The notes: a model not told the origin generated them from the letters alone. A stretch of 64,000 bases of DNA from an uncultured Tenacibaculum sp. (GCA_947493285.1 CANLQH010000003.1:124001-188000), one strand, 5' to 3'; counted from the stretch's first letter, positions 17,277 through 27,414 are shown. Numbers and translations are program-made.

Positions 17277-17948
17277 ATGATGAAATATTTTATAATTTTT
17301 TTTATGTTATTTTCTATGCTTAATATTCACGCACAGAAAGATTCACTACAAGTCGGAGATAAATATTGGGAAGATCAATTATATATAAATGTAACGTATA
17401 ATGTTTTAAATAATCAGCCAACTATTATTAATCGAAGTGGGTTTTCATATGGTTTTTCTGGAGGTTATATCAAAGATATTCCGCTTAAAAAGAATGGAAA
17501 AATAGCTGTAGGATTGGGGTTAGGTTATAGTTTTGATTCTTTTAATCATAATTTAAAGGTTGTAGAAGGAACATTAAATAGTTTTGAGCATGGTAGCGAT
17601 ATCGCATCAAACAAAATAAAACTGAATAACCTAGAAATGCCTATTCAGTTCAGGTGGCGATCTTCAACAGTTAATACCTACTCGTTTTGGCGATTTTATG
17701 CAGGTGTAAAACTAAGTTATAACTTAAGCAACACATTTTCTTACACAGACAATAATACGCCGATAAGTATCAATAATATTACTGAATATAATAATTGGCA
17801 AACTGGGTTAATTATGTCAGCTGGATATGGAACTTTTAACTTCCATGTGTATTACGGTTTAAGTCCGATTTTTAAGAATGCATCAATAAATGGTAATCCT
17901 ATAGATACTAAGATATTGCGTTTCGGGCTAAGTTTTTATTTATTATAA
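17277..17948 (+). CDS. Small outer-membrane beta-barrel protein (PorT/porin-like)
   Basis: The 223-residue protein has a signal peptide (cut near NIHAQ, residue 19) and about eight to ten amphipathic strands with alternating aromatic residues, ending in LRFGLSFYLL with a C-terminal hydrophobic strand. The size and pattern resemble the PorT-like outer-membrane barrel families of Bacteroidota. Whether it is the type IX secretion component PorT cannot be decided by eye. It follows the ExbD terminator and overlaps the convergent PAP2-like gene by 6 bases. Confidence 0.65.
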   Translation: MMKYFIIFFMLFSMLNIHAQKDSLQVGDKYWEDQLYINVTYNVLNNQPTIINRSGFSYGFSGGYIKDIPLKKNGKIAVGLGLGYSFDSFNHNLKVVEGTLNSFEHGSDIASNKIKLNNLEMPIQFRWRSSTVNTYSFWRFYAGVKLSYNLSNTFSYTDNNTPISINNITEYNNWQTGLIMSAGYGTFNFHVYYGLSPIFKNASINGNPIDTKILRFGLSFYLL

Positions 17949-18542
17949 AATATAATAAGCTAAAAAAGGACAACATACGCCAATAAAAAAGCCAATATAA
18001 ACTTCTTTTACAGTATGGGCTTTTAAATACAATCTAGAGCTTGCTAATAGGCCAGAAAGGAAAACTAAGGTAATAACTACAGGTAAAGTATTTATATTTT
18101 GAAGTTGTTGAAATAACAAGAAAAAACCAATAGTAGCCCCAATTGATAATAAATGTAGGCTAGCTTTTACTTTAGCTAAGAATAGAAGGTATATAATACC
18201 AAGACCGAAAACCACACCAAAAAACAAATAGCTTAATTCTTTTATAGTACTTATTTCAGAGAAGAATTTTCCTAACACAAATAGAAGTGTCATCATAAAA
18301 AAAATAGGTAATCTACGCTCGTTAATAGTATGTACTTGAAAAGACTTAATGTATCCAATAGATTTTAATAAGATTAAAAGTAATAAAGGAATGATATAAG
18401 TTGCAATAAAAACTACAGCCAACAAACTAAGTTGCTGTTTACGGTTTAAATAAATAGGTGTAAAAATAAAATAGATTAAGATGCCAATTGTAGGCATAAC
18501 AATTGGATGTAAAACAGTAGATATGAATTTATGCCAACGCAT
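17943..18542 (-). CDS. PAP2-like integral membrane protein
   Basis: The 199-residue protein has about six membrane helices. The stretches KASLHLLSIGATIGF and SSRLYLKAHTVKEVYIGFFIG near residues 125-190 resemble the second and third motifs of PAP2 lipid phosphatases (a His after SL, then SR...H...E..G), while the first motif is weak. It could be a phosphatase of isoprenoid or phosphatidic substrates or an inactive relative. Its start is directly next to the end of rpoN, so it is co-transcribed with that gene. Confidence 0.6.
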   Translation of the reverse strand: MRWHKFISTVLHPIVMPTIGILIYFIFTPIYLNRKQQLSLLAVVFIATYIIPLLLLILLKSIGYIKSFQVHTINERRLPIFFMMTLLFVLGKFFSEISTIKELSYLFFGVVFGLGIIYLLFLAKVKASLHLLSIGATIGFFLLFQQLQNINTLPVVITLVFLSGLLASSRLYLKAHTVKEVYIGFFIGVCCPFLAYYIL

Positions 18543-20002
18543 TAAATTTCTTTACGTAATCTAGCAACAGGAATATCTAATTGCTCTCGATACTTTGCAA
18601 CTGTTCTTCTTGCAATAGGGTATCCTTTTTCCTTTAATATTTTAGATAACTTCTCGTCTGTCAAAGGCTTCCTTTTATCCTCTTCTTTTATTACGGTCTC
18701 TAATATTTTTTTAATTTCTCGAGTAGAAACATCTTCACCTTGATCGTTTTTCATCGATTCAGAGAAAAACTCTTTAATCAATTTTGTTCCGTAGGGTGTA
18801 GAGACATATTTACTATTTGCAACCCTAGATACTGTAGAAACATCCATGTTAATTTCGTCTGCAATATCCTTTAAAATCATTGGTTTTAATTTGCGTTCAT
18901 CACCAGTTAAAAAATATTCTTCTTGACGATGCATGATTGCATTCATGGTTATTAACAATGTTTGTTGACGTTGTTTAATAGCGTCGATGAACCATTTTGC
19001 GGCATCTAACTTTTGTTTGATGAACATGACAGCATCCTTTTGACTCTTACTTTTTTCTTTAGAATCACTATAGCCTTTAAGCATGTTGTTGTACTCACGA
19101 GAAACGTGTAATTCAGGAGCATTACGAGAGTTTAGAGTTAACTCTAGAACACCATCAATAATTTTAATAGAGAAGTCAGGAACTATTTGTTCGGCTATTT
19201 TATTATTACCAGCATAAGAGCTTCCCGGTTTCGGATTTAGTTTCCCTATTTCGGTAATAACTTCTTTTAGTTTTTCTTCATTAATGTCGAATTTTTCAAG
19301 AAGCTTTTTGTAATGCTTTTTTACAAAATGATCAAAGGCTTCATCTAAAATTCTTATCGCTAAATCTCTACTTTCCTTTTCAGGCTTAGATCTTAATTGA
19401 ATGATTAAACATTGCTTTAAATCTAAAGCACCTACACCGATAGGGTCTAACCTCTGAACAACATTTTTTAAAACACTCTCTACTTTCTCTTCAGTAGTAA
19501 AAACGTTCTGAGTAAATGCTAAATCATCAACTAAGTCAATTATCTCTCTACGAATATATCCGCTATCGTCAATGCTACCAACTAAAAACTCAGCAATAGC
19601 TTTCTCTTCTTCATCTATTCTAAAAGTACTTAACTGATTTTTTAATGATTGATGAAAAGTAGTTCCAGCCGCATAAGGAACTTGTTTGTCATCATCGTCA
19701 GCTGAATAATTATTCGCTTGAGTTTTATAACTCGGATATTCGTCGTCGCTTAAATATTCATCAATATTAATGTCATCAGCTTCAATTTTTTCGTTTGCAT
19801 CATCATGATCTGATTCATTAGTCAATGTATCTTCAAAGTTTTCTGGTTCTTCTTTACCAGTATCTAATGCAGGATTTTCTTCAATTTCTTGTTTTAAACG
19901 TTCTTCAAAAGCTTGTGTGGGCAATTGAATTAGTTTCATCAACTGAATTTGTTGAGGAGATAATTTTTGAAGTAATTTATGATGTAAACTTTGTTTTAGC
20001 AT
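18542..20002 (-). CDS. rpoN: RNA polymerase sigma-54 factor
   Basis: The 486-residue protein has the Gln/Leu-rich region I (LSPQQIQLMKLIQLPTQAFEERL, about 15-37), an acidic region II (about 50-105, many D and E), the core-binding region and the C-terminal DNA-binding part with the RpoN box ARRTVAKYRE just before the end. Sigma-54 needs an AAA+ activator and recognises -24/-12 promoters; no activator gene lies in this window. The gene shares an end-to-start junction with the PAP2-like gene and lies after the asnS terminator. Confidence 0.95.
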   Translation of the reverse strand: MLKQSLHHKLLQKLSPQQIQLMKLIQLPTQAFEERLKQEIEENPALDTGKEEPENFEDTLTNESDHDDANEKIEADDINIDEYLSDDEYPSYKTQANNYSADDDDKQVPYAAGTTFHQSLKNQLSTFRIDEEEKAIAEFLVGSIDDSGYIRREIIDLVDDLAFTQNVFTTEEKVESVLKNVVQRLDPIGVGALDLKQCLIIQLRSKPEKESRDLAIRILDEAFDHFVKKHYKKLLEKFDINEEKLKEVITEIGKLNPKPGSSYAGNNKIAEQIVPDFSIKIIDGVLELTLNSRNAPELHVSREYNNMLKGYSDSKEKSKSQKDAVMFIKQKLDAAKWFIDAIKQRQQTLLITMNAIMHRQEEYFLTGDERKLKPMILKDIADEINMDVSTVSRVANSKYVSTPYGTKLIKEFFSESMKNDQGEDVSTREIKKILETVIKEEDKRKPLTDEKLSKILKEKGYPIARRTVAKYREQLDIPVARLRKEI

Positions 20003-20026
20003 ATTTACAAATATATGAAATAGGAT

Positions 20027-20068
20027 AAAAAGAAATCGCCATTCTGTGAGGAATGACGATTTCTTTTT
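20027..20068 (-). terminator. Intrinsic terminator of asnS
   Basis: Outer 12-base arms AAAAAGAAATCG and CGATTTCTTTTT (20027-20038, 20057-20068) continue after one mismatch into an inner CATTC/GAATG stem, with a T run on the minus strand between asnS and rpoN. Confidence 0.88.
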
Positions 20069-20119
20069 ATAAGTTTTATGTTTTAATTAAGAAACATGTA
20101 TTTAGCTATCGCCTTGCGA

Positions 20120-21553
20120 TTAAAACTCTGCGTTTTGTGGTGTTCTTGGAAAAGGAATAACGTCACGTATGTTGCTCATTCCTGTTGTAAATAACACTAA
20201 ACGTTCAAAACCTAATCCAAAACCTGAATGTACTGCCGTTCCGAACTTACGAGTGTCTAAATACCACCATAATTCTTCTTCTTCAATATCTAATTCAGCC
20301 ATTTTAGCTTTTAATACATCCAAACGTTCTTCTCTTTGAGATCCACCAACCATTTCTCCAATTCCAGGGAATAATACATCCATCGCACGAACTGTTTTTC
20401 CATCGTCATTTAAACGCATGTAAAAAGCTTTAATATTTGCTGGGTAATCAAATAAGATTACTGGGCATTTAAAGTGTTTTTCTACTAAATAACGTTCGTG
20501 TTCAGATTGTAAATCAACTCCCCATTCGTTAACAGGAAATTGGAATTTTTTCTTCTTATTAGGCTTAGAATTACGTAAAATATCTATTGCCTCAGTATAA
20601 GAAACTCTTTTAAAGTTATTCTCAGCAACAAACTTTAGTTTTTCAATTAAGCCCATTTCGCTACGTTGCGCTTGAGGCTTTGTTTTTTCCTCTTGCGCTA
20701 AACGATTATCTAAGAATTCCAAGTCATCTTTACAGTTGTCTAAAACATATTGTAAAACGTCTTTAATAAAATCTTCAGATAAATCCATGTTTGCATCTAA
20801 ATCATTAAATGCAACCTCTGGTTCAATCATCCAAAATTCTGCTAAGTGACGTGTTGTATTTGAGTTTTCTGCTCTAAAAGTAGGTCCGAAAGTATATACT
20901 TTACCTAATGCCATTGCATAAGTCTCAGCTTCTAACTGACCAGAAACCGTTAAGTTGGTTTCTTTACCAAAGAAATCTTGTGTATAATCTACATTTCCTT
21001 CTTCGTTTAATGGGGCTTTATTTGCTTCGAAATTAGTTACATGAAACATTTCTCCAGCACCTTCAGCATCCGATCCAGTAATGATAGGAGTGTTTACATA
21101 GTAAAATCCGTTCTTTTGAAAATACTGATGTACCGCAAAAGATAATGCAGAACGTACACGCATTACAGCACTAAATGTATTTGTTCTTACGCGTAAATGC
21201 GCATTTTCACGTAAAAATTCTAAACTGTGCTTTTTTGGTTGAATAGGATATTCATCTGGATTAGAGTCTCCTAATATTTCTAAATTAGTAACTTTTATCT
21301 CTACAGTTTGTCCTTTACCTTGACTTTCAACTAAAGTTCCAGTAATGCTGACAGCAGCACTAGTTGTTATTCTTTTTAATAAATCTTCATCTGTGTTTTC
21401 GAAATCTACTACACATTGAATATTTTTAATAGTAGAACCGTCATTTAAAGCAATAAAACGATTGCTTCTAAAAGTTCTTACCCATCCTTTAAGGTGGACT
21501 TCTTGTAAAAATTTATCTGATTGTAATAGTTCTTTAACGCTACTTCTTTTCAT
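20120..21553 (-). CDS. asnS: Asparaginyl-tRNA synthetase
   Basis: The 477-residue class IIb synthetase has an N-terminal OB-fold anticodon-binding domain (about 15-105) and a catalytic domain with class II motif 2 around FRAEN (226-230) followed by [12 protein letters not shown], and motif 3 GFGLGFER (444-451). The [11 protein letters not shown] stretch near 160-170 and the length identify AsnRS rather than AspRS. It charges tRNA-Asn with asparagine. It has its own promoter and terminator. Confidence 0.95.
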   Translation of the reverse strand: MKRSSVKELLQSDKFLQEVHLKGWVRTFRSNRFIALNDGSTIKNIQCVVDFENTDEDLLKRITTSAAVSITGTLVESQGKGQTVEIKVTNLEILGDSNPDEYPIQPKKHSLEFLRENAHLRVRTNTFSAVMRVRSALSFAVHQYFQKNGFYYVNTPIITGSDAEGAGEMFHVTNFEANKAPLNEEGNVDYTQDFFGKETNLTVSGQLEAETYAMALGKVYTFGPTFRAENSNTTRHLAEFWMIEPEVAFNDLDANMDLSEDFIKDVLQYVLDNCKDDLEFLDNRLAQEEKTKPQAQRSEMGLIEKLKFVAENNFKRVSYTEAIDILRNSKPNKKKKFQFPVNEWGVDLQSEHERYLVEKHFKCPVILFDYPANIKAFYMRLNDDGKTVRAMDVLFPGIGEMVGGSQREERLDVLKAKMAELDIEEEELWWYLDTRKFGTAVHSGFGLGFERLVLFTTGMSNIRDVIPFPRTPQNAEF

Positions 21554-21578
21554 CTCTTATATCTTCAATAAAATCAAG

Positions 21579-21609
21579 CAAAGATACTTTTTTGATGTTA
21601 ATTGGGCAA
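21579..21609 (-). promoter_or_regulatory. Bacteroidota-type promoter of asnS
   Basis: On the minus strand the -7 box TATCTTTG (21579-21586) follows a TTG (21607-21609) after 20 bases. The box ends 25 bases before the asnS start. Confidence 0.65.
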
Positions 21610-21627
21610 CGAAGAAATATAAGAATA

Positions 21628-23991
21628 CTACTTATCTTCTTTTGGAGGTAAGATTTTAAACTTCGTTTCTTTTAATACTTTTTTATTGGCAATTTTTTTC
21701 TCGAATGATAGTAGTAGAGAAGGTAATAATAATAAGTTTGAAACCATTGCTAATAATAAAGTTACAGAAACCAAACCACCTAAGGCAATAGTACCCCCAA
21801 AGCTAGAAACCGTAAATACTAAGAATCCAAAGAATAATACAATAGATGTATAAAACATACTAACTCCAGTTTCTTGCAATGCTGAATATACAGCAGGTTT
21901 AATTTTCCAATTATTAGCAAGTAATTCTTGCCTGTATTTTGCTAAAAAGTGAATGGTGTCATCGACTGAAATACCAAAAGCAATACTAAATACTAAAATT
22001 GTTGAAGGTTTAATAGGGATGTCAAAGAAACCCATTAATCCTGCAGTAATTAATAATGGAAGCATGTTTGGTATTAATGATATAAAAATCATTTTATAAG
22101 AACGGAACATCCAAGCCATAAAGATTGAAATCAATAAAATGGCAAGCGATAATGAAATAACTAAGTTTTTAATTAAGTAATTCGTTCCTTTTAAGAATAC
22201 CAATGCTTTACCTGTTAAAGAAACATTAAACCTTTCTTCTGGAAATTGCTTTTTTATAACAGCTTGTAAACGATCTTGGATGATGTCCATTTTATCAGTA
22301 CCTATATCTTTCATAAAGGTGGTGATACGAGCATAACGACCTGTACTGTCTACAAAGTTATTTAACATACCAGCATTGCTGTCAGAATTTTTAGTATAAG
22401 CAAAAATATGCGCTTTTTCTTGGCTCGTAGGTAGTTGATAATATTTTGGATTACCTTTATAATACGCTTGTTTAGAGTATTTAACTAGGTTTGTTACCGA
22501 AATTGGTTTTGATAATTCTGGGAAACTTTCAATAGTTTCATTTAACTTTTCCATCTTTTTTAAAGTGGAAAGTTTCATTACTCCTTTTTCTCTTTTAGTA
22601 TCAATTAAAATTTCTAAAGGCATAATCCCTCCAAACTCAGTTTCGAAAAACTTAATGTCTTTGTAGAATTGCATTCCTTTAGGCATGTCTTCGATTAAAC
22701 TACCAGAAACTCTAATTTGAAATAATCCAATCATACTTAATATAATAACAACAACTGTAGTTATATATATTGAAATACGTTGTTTTTTCACCATTCTTTC
22801 CATCCAAGAAACTACATTACCCATCCACTTTTTTTCTAAGTGATTTAAATGTTTCTTTTCAGGAAGCGGCATGAAACTATATAAAATCGGAATGATTAAT
22901 AAAGCTAAAATAAATATGCTAATGATATTTACTGAAGCTAAAATTCCGAATTCTCTTAATAATTGACTTTTAACAAAAACAAAAGTTGCAAAACCAGAAG
23001 CTGTTGTAATATTTGTCATTAAAGTAGCGTTACCAATTTTTGATATTACACGCTGTAATGACTTAGCTTGGTTACCATGTTTTTTTATTTCTTGCTGGTA
23101 TTTGTTAATTAAGAATACAGCATTGGGTACCCCAATAACAATTATTAATGGTGGTATTAAAGCTGATAAAACTGTGATTTCATATCTAAACCAGCCAATA
23201 AAACCTAAAGCCCAAACAACTCCAATACAAACGACTAGGAGTGTAATGAAAGTTGCTCTAAATGAGCGGAAAAAGAAAAAGAAAATAATGGCAGTTATTA
23301 ATAAAGCTCCCACTACAAAAATCCCCATTTCATTGGTGATGTTTTGAGAATTTAAAGTTCGGATATATGGCATTCCAGAAACGCGAATATCCATACCATT
23401 ATCTTTTTCAAAAGCTTTAATTTTAGGTATTAATATTTGATTGATGAAATTCGCTCTTGTTGGAGTGTTTACAATGTCCTTATTAAGATAAATGGCTGTT
23501 TGTAAAGTTCCTTTGTCGTTATAAAGTAAATTTTCGTAAAAAGGGAGTTTGTCAAAAAGTTGTTCTTTTATTTTAAGAACTTCTTCATTTGTTTTTGGAA
23601 GTTCTTTAAATAAAGGTTCTACAATAAATTTACGAGTTTTTCGATCAGCCTTTAACTGTTTTACATCAGCAATAGAAACAGAGAAGTCTATTTCAGGTAA
23701 ACTGTCAAAACTCTTAACTAACGAGTTCCAATTATTAAATTTTTGAGGCGTAAAAATTGTAGTGTCTTTTACACCAAGGATGATTAAATTCCCCTCTTCG
23801 CCAAAAATTTCTAAGAATTTGTTGTATTCTATATTTACCTCGTGGTTTGCAGGTAATAGGTTTGCTTCTGTGTATGAGAAGCGCATATATTTTATTTGAG
23901 TAACTAAAAGCCCAGTAATAACAGCTATGGTAATTAATACCAGATATCGGTTTCGTAAGATGAATCCTGCGATTTTAGTCCAAAAAGTCAT
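21628..23991 (-). CDS. RND/MMPL superfamily membrane exporter
   Basis: The 787-residue protein has twelve predicted membrane helices in two repeats: one helix near 15-35, a periplasmic domain, five helices (about 225-375), then one near 400-420, a second periplasmic domain and five more (about 615-770). The SIAFGISVDDTIHFLAKYRQE stretch carries the paired aspartates of the RND proton relay. Length and layout fit the MMPL/HpnN-like branch that moves lipids or hydrophobic compounds. No membrane-fusion or outer-membrane partner is adjacent. A TAACTTTG -7-like box lies at 24007-24014 on the minus strand. Substrate unknown. Confidence 0.85.
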   Translation of the reverse strand: MTFWTKIAGFILRNRYLVLITIAVITGLLVTQIKYMRFSYTEANLLPANHEVNIEYNKFLEIFGEEGNLIILGVKDTTIFTPQKFNNWNSLVKSFDSLPEIDFSVSIADVKQLKADRKTRKFIVEPLFKELPKTNEEVLKIKEQLFDKLPFYENLLYNDKGTLQTAIYLNKDIVNTPTRANFINQILIPKIKAFEKDNGMDIRVSGMPYIRTLNSQNITNEMGIFVVGALLITAIIFFFFFRSFRATFITLLVVCIGVVWALGFIGWFRYEITVLSALIPPLIIVIGVPNAVFLINKYQQEIKKHGNQAKSLQRVISKIGNATLMTNITTASGFATFVFVKSQLLREFGILASVNIISIFILALLIIPILYSFMPLPEKKHLNHLEKKWMGNVVSWMERMVKKQRISIYITTVVVIILSMIGLFQIRVSGSLIEDMPKGMQFYKDIKFFETEFGGIMPLEILIDTKREKGVMKLSTLKKMEKLNETIESFPELSKPISVTNLVKYSKQAYYKGNPKYYQLPTSQEKAHIFAYTKNSDSNAGMLNNFVDSTGRYARITTFMKDIGTDKMDIIQDRLQAVIKKQFPEERFNVSLTGKALVFLKGTNYLIKNLVISLSLAILLISIFMAWMFRSYKMIFISLIPNMLPLLITAGLMGFFDIPIKPSTILVFSIAFGISVDDTIHFLAKYRQELLANNWKIKPAVYSALQETGVSMFYTSIVLFFGFLVFTVSSFGGTIALGGLVSVTLLLAMVSNLLLLPSLLLSFEKKIANKKVLKETKFKILPPKEDK

Positions 23992-24038
23992 TTAAAATAT
24001 TTTTAGCAAAGTTATGGTAAATGTAATAATTAAGTAAA

Positions 24039-24069
24039 AAAAAGAGTGTTTAAAAAAAACACTCTTTTT
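24039..24069 (-). terminator. Intrinsic terminator of frr
   Basis: Perfect 13-base arms AAAAAGAGTGTTT and AAACACTCTTTTT (24039-24051, 24057-24069) with a 5-base loop lie 18 bases after the frr stop on the minus strand. Confidence 0.9.
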
Positions 24070-24087
24070 AATATATGTTTAAAGAAA

Positions 24088-24642
24088 TTAGACAGTCATA
24101 ATTTCTTTTTCTTTGACTAAGAATTTTTCGTCAATATCTTTTACAAAAGAGTTTGTTAAGTCTTGTACACTTTCTTCAGCTCCTTTTTTCATATCTTCAG
24201 AAGCTTCAGTCTTTTTAATTTCATTATTAGCATCTTTACGTGCATTACGAACACCTACTTTAGCATGCTCTGCTTCAGCTTTTGCTTGTTTTGCTAAATC
24301 TCTACGACGCTCTTCTGTTAAAGGTGGTACGCTAATGATAATATTATCACCATTGTTCATTGGGTTAAAACCAAGATTAGCAATCATGATTGCTTTTTCG
24401 ATTTCTTGCAACATATTTTTTTCCCAAGGCTGAATTGTAATTGTTCTAGCATCTGGAGTACTAACATTGGCTACTTGCCCTAATGGAGTTGCAGACCCAT
24501 AATAATCTACTTGAACATTTGCTAACATAGATGGTGAAGCTTTTCCAGCTCTAATACTACGTAACTCTTTTACTAAGTGTTCTACAGCACCATTCATTGA
24601 TTCTTTTGCCGAATCTAAAATAAAATCTATCTCTTCGTTCAT
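24088..24642 (-). CDS. frr: Ribosome recycling factor
   Basis: The 184-residue protein has the RRF pattern: a three-helix bundle with LRSIRAGKASPSML near the start and the MNNGDNIIISVPPLTEERRRDLAKQAKAEAEHAKVGVRNARKDAN stretch. RRF, with EF-G, splits post-termination ribosomes. It lies 50 bases after pyrH on the same strand, the usual pyrH-frr pairing in bacteria, and is followed by a strong terminator. Confidence 0.96.
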   Translation of the reverse strand: MNEEIDFILDSAKESMNGAVEHLVKELRSIRAGKASPSMLANVQVDYYGSATPLGQVANVSTPDARTITIQPWEKNMLQEIEKAIMIANLGFNPMNNGDNIIISVPPLTEERRRDLAKQAKAEAEHAKVGVRNARKDANNEIKKTEASEDMKKGAEESVQDLTNSFVKDIDEKFLVKEKEIMTV

Positions 24643-24692
24643 TTTGTTCGTATTTATAAAACCTCTAAAATATTGTTTGAGGTTATTTCAAT

Positions 24693-25403
24693 TTATTCGT
24701 TATCAACTATTGTTCCAATTTGTTCACCAGAAACTAACTTTAATAAGTTTCCGTTAGTATTCATATCAAAAACAATGATTGGAAGTTTGTTTTCTTCACT
24801 TAAAGTAAAGGCAGTCATGTCCATTACTTTTAAACCTTTTTCAATAACATCTTTAAAAGTAATAGTTTCAAACTTTACAGCATTTTTATCCTTTTCAGGA
24901 TCTACATTGTAAATACCATCTACTCTTGTTCCTTTTAAAATAGCATCTGCATTAATTTCAATCGCTCTTAAAACGGCAGCAGTATCTGTAGTGAAATAAG
25001 GATTACCTGTCCCTCCTCCAAAAATTACTACACGTCCTTTTTCTAAATGACGATTAGCTCTTCTTTTTATATAAGGTTCTGCAATTTCTTTAATTTCAAT
25101 AGCAGTTTGTAAACGTGTATGAATTCCTTCGTCTTCTAAAGCACTTTGTAAAGCTAAGCCATTTATACAGGTTGCTAGCATACCCATATGGTCTCCTTGT
25201 ACACGGTCCATGCCATTACTAGCTCCAGCTACACCTCTAAAAATATTTCCACCACCAATCACTATGGCAACTTCAATATTTTTATCGACTACTTGTTTAA
25301 TTTCTTGAGCGTATTCTTTTAAGCGCTTAGGGTCGATACCGTATTGACGATCGCCCATTAAGGCTTCTCCACTTAATTTTAATAGGATTCTTTTGTATTG
25401 CAT
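24693..25403 (-). CDS. pyrH: Uridylate kinase
   Basis: The 236-residue amino-acid-kinase-fold enzyme phosphorylates UMP to UDP. Visible features are KLSGEAL (9-15), the glycine loop [10 protein letters not shown], the [16 protein letters not shown] stretch typical of bacterial UMP kinases and the ATP-site [16 protein letters not shown]. It heads the pyrH-frr unit. A TAGTTTTG box at 25423-25430 (minus strand) is a likely -7 element, although no good -33 box stands at the right distance. Confidence 0.95.
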   Translation of the reverse strand: MQYKRILLKLSGEALMGDRQYGIDPKRLKEYAQEIKQVVDKNIEVAIVIGGGNIFRGVAGASNGMDRVQGDHMGMLATCINGLALQSALEDEGIHTRLQTAIEIKEIAEPYIKRRANRHLEKGRVVIFGGGTGNPYFTTDTAAVLRAIEINADAILKGTRVDGIYNVDPEKDKNAVKFETITFKDVIEKGLKVMDMTAFTLSEENKLPIIVFDMNTNGNLLKLVSGEQIGTIVDNE

Positions 25404-25556
25404 AGTCTTATTGAAAGTTGTGCAAAACTACGTATTTTTTTTGAGTTTAATCGCAGAGAGATAAGCAAGAATTGAATTCTGAAGGTTTACTTTTTAGATA
25501 AAAGAAATTGCAGAAGCTTATATTTTGTAGACTTGATAGTTTATTGTTGAAAAATA

Positions 25557-25584
25557 AAAAACCATCCAAAAATGGATGGTTTTT
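25557..25584 (-). terminator. Intrinsic terminator of tsf
   Basis: Perfect 11-base arms AAAAACCATCC and GGATGGTTTTT (25557-25567, 25574-25584) with a 6-base loop lie 21 bases after the tsf stop. The rest of the 202-base gap to pyrH holds only the pyrH promoter region. Confidence 0.9.
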
Positions 25585-25605
25585 ATATAAAATGTTTGTT
25601 GAGAA

Positions 25606-26574
25606 TTATCCTAAAGTAACTCTTACGAAGTTTTTAACTTCTACGTCACCAAATGAGTTTACGTATTCTTCAACAGTTTTCTTTTCGTCTTTAATAAACT
25701 TTTGATCTAATAAACATTGTTCTTGATCTAAAGTTGTATTATCAGAGATGAATCTTTCCATTTTACCTGGTAAGATTTTGTCCCAAATTTGCTCTGGCTT
25801 ACCTTCTGATTTTAATTGCTCTTTAGCAGCTTCTTCAGCTTGTGCTAAAGCTTCATCAGTTAATTGTAGTCTAGATACGAATTGAGGTACATTTTTTAAA
25901 GTTTTACCTAAACGTACTAATTCTTCGTTGTCTTTTACAATAGCAGCAATTCTTGCTTCAGTTTCAGATGCAACATAAGCAGGATCGAAATCTTTGTAAG
26001 ATAATGAAGTAGCTCCCATAGAAGCAGCTTGCATCGCTAAATCTTTAGTTAAAACAGCAGCATTATCAATTGCAGATGATAAACCTACCATAGCAGCAAT
26101 TTTACCAACGTGAGTATATGCTCCTACATATGGTGCTTCAATTTTTTCGAAAGAAGTAATATCAATCTTCTCACCGATAACACCAGTTTGCTCGATTAAT
26201 TTTTCAGCAACAGTAATTCCACCGAAATCAGCAGCTAAAAATTCCTCTTTACTATTTGTAGTAAAAGCAATATCAACAAATTCTGAAGCTAAAGCTTTGA
26301 AAGAATCGTTTTTAGATACGAAATCTGTTTCACATGCTAATACAATAGCTACACCGTAAGTGTTGTCATCACTAATTTTAGTAATTGCTACACCTTCAGT
26401 AGACTCTCTATCTGCTCTTTTAGCAGCGATTTTTTGTCCTTTCTTACGTAAAATTTCAATTGCTTTATCAAAGTTTCCTTCTGCTTCTACTAATGCATTT
26501 TTACAATCCATCATACCAGCTCCGGTAGTTTCTCTTAATTTTTTTACGTCTGCAGCGCTAATTTTTACTGACAT
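25606..26574 (-). CDS. tsf: Translation elongation factor Ts
   Basis: The 322-residue protein has the N-terminal UBA-like domain (AADVKKLRETTGAGMMDCKNAL, 7-28), the core domain with LACETDFVSKNDSF, which contacts EF-Tu, and the C-terminal module. It is longer than the roughly 280-residue proteobacterial form because of extra sequence in the second half of the core, which is normal for Bacteroidota. EF-Ts exchanges GDP for GTP on EF-Tu. It follows rpsB, with a long hairpin between the two genes. Confidence 0.96.
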   Translation of the reverse strand: MSVKISAADVKKLRETTGAGMMDCKNALVEAEGNFDKAIEILRKKGQKIAAKRADRESTEGVAITKISDDNTYGVAIVLACETDFVSKNDSFKALASEFVDIAFTTNSKEEFLAADFGGITVAEKLIEQTGVIGEKIDITSFEKIEAPYVGAYTHVGKIAAMVGLSSAIDNAAVLTKDLAMQAASMGATSLSYKDFDPAYVASETEARIAAIVKDNEELVRLGKTLKNVPQFVSRLQLTDEALAQAEEAAKEQLKSEGKPEQIWDKILPGKMERFISDNTTLDQEQCLLDQKFIKDEKKTVEEYVNSFGDVEVKNFVRVTLG

Positions 26575-26616
26575 CTCTATTGTTATTTTTAGTTGTAAAT
26601 ATTTTGTTATAAAAAA

Positions 26617-26648
26617 TTAAAGGCTTCAAATTAATTTGAAGCCTTTAA
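26617..26648 (-). terminator. Long palindrome between rpsB and tsf
   Basis: A perfect 32-base palindrome (arms of 16, core AAAGGCTTCAAATT) lies 8 bases after the rpsB stop and is followed on the minus strand by an A/T-rich stretch with a short T run. It is probably a leaky terminator or an RNA-processing hairpin that sets the rpsB to tsf ratio. Confidence 0.75.
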
Positions 26649-26655
26649 AAATAAA

Positions 26656-27414
26656 TTATTTTGCTTCTTCTTTAGCTGGTGCTTCAGTTGTAGCTTCTGC
26701 TTTAGGAGCAGCTTTAGCTTTTTCTTTATCAGCTTTTCTTTCTGATAAACCTTCTGCGATAGCATCAGTTACATAAGATAAAACTTTATCGATTGATTTA
26801 GAAGCATCATCGTTTGCAGGAATTACAAAGTCAACTGGTCTAGGATCAGAGTTTGTATCAACCATTGCAAAGATTGGAATGTTTAATTTTTGTGCTTCAG
26901 CAATAGCAATGTGTTCTTTCTTTACGTCAATTACAAATAAAGCTCCTGGTAAACGAGTCATATCAGAAATTGAACCTAAATTCTTTTCTAATTTTTCACG
27001 TTGACGGTTAATTTGTAATTTTTCTCTTTTTGATAAAGCATCAAAAGAACCATCTTGCTTCATTCTATCAATATGAGCCATTTTCTTAACAGCCTTACGG
27101 ATAGTAACAAAGTTAGTTAACATACCACCTGGCCAACGCTCAGTAATATAAGGCATGTTTACAGCTTTAGCTTTCTCAGCAACGATATCTTTAGCTTGCT
27201 TCTTAGTAGCAACGAATAAGATTTTACGTCCAGAGTTAGCTATTTTGTTTAACGCAGCAGAAGCTTCGTCAATTTTAGCTGAAGTTTTATACAAGTCAAT
27301 GATGTGAACACCATTACGCTCTGTATAAATGTATGGAGCCATGTTTGGGTTCCATTTTCTTGTTAAGTGACCAAAGTGTACGCCACTTTCTAATAATTCT
27401 TGAATGTTTGCCAT
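26656..27414 (-). CDS. rpsB: 30S ribosomal protein S2
   Basis: The 252-residue protein has the S2 pattern: GVHFGHLTRKWNPNMAPYIYTERNGVHIIDL near the start, the coiled-coil arm region around 105-150, PGALFVIDVKKEHIAIAEA and PIFAMVDTNSDP. It ends in a low-complexity Ala/Lys/Glu tail (about 225-252) common in flavobacterial S2. It is separated by 155 bases from rpsI upstream and followed by tsf, the classical rplM-rpsI-rpsB-tsf order. Confidence 0.97.
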   Translation of the reverse strand: MANIQELLESGVHFGHLTRKWNPNMAPYIYTERNGVHIIDLYKTSAKIDEASAALNKIANSGRKILFVATKKQAKDIVAEKAKAVNMPYITERWPGGMLTNFVTIRKAVKKMAHIDRMKQDGSFDALSKREKLQINRQREKLEKNLGSISDMTRLPGALFVIDVKKEHIAIAEAQKLNIPIFAMVDTNSDPRPVDFVIPANDDASKSIDKVLSYVTDAIAEGLSERKADKEKAKAAPKAEATTEAPAKEEAK

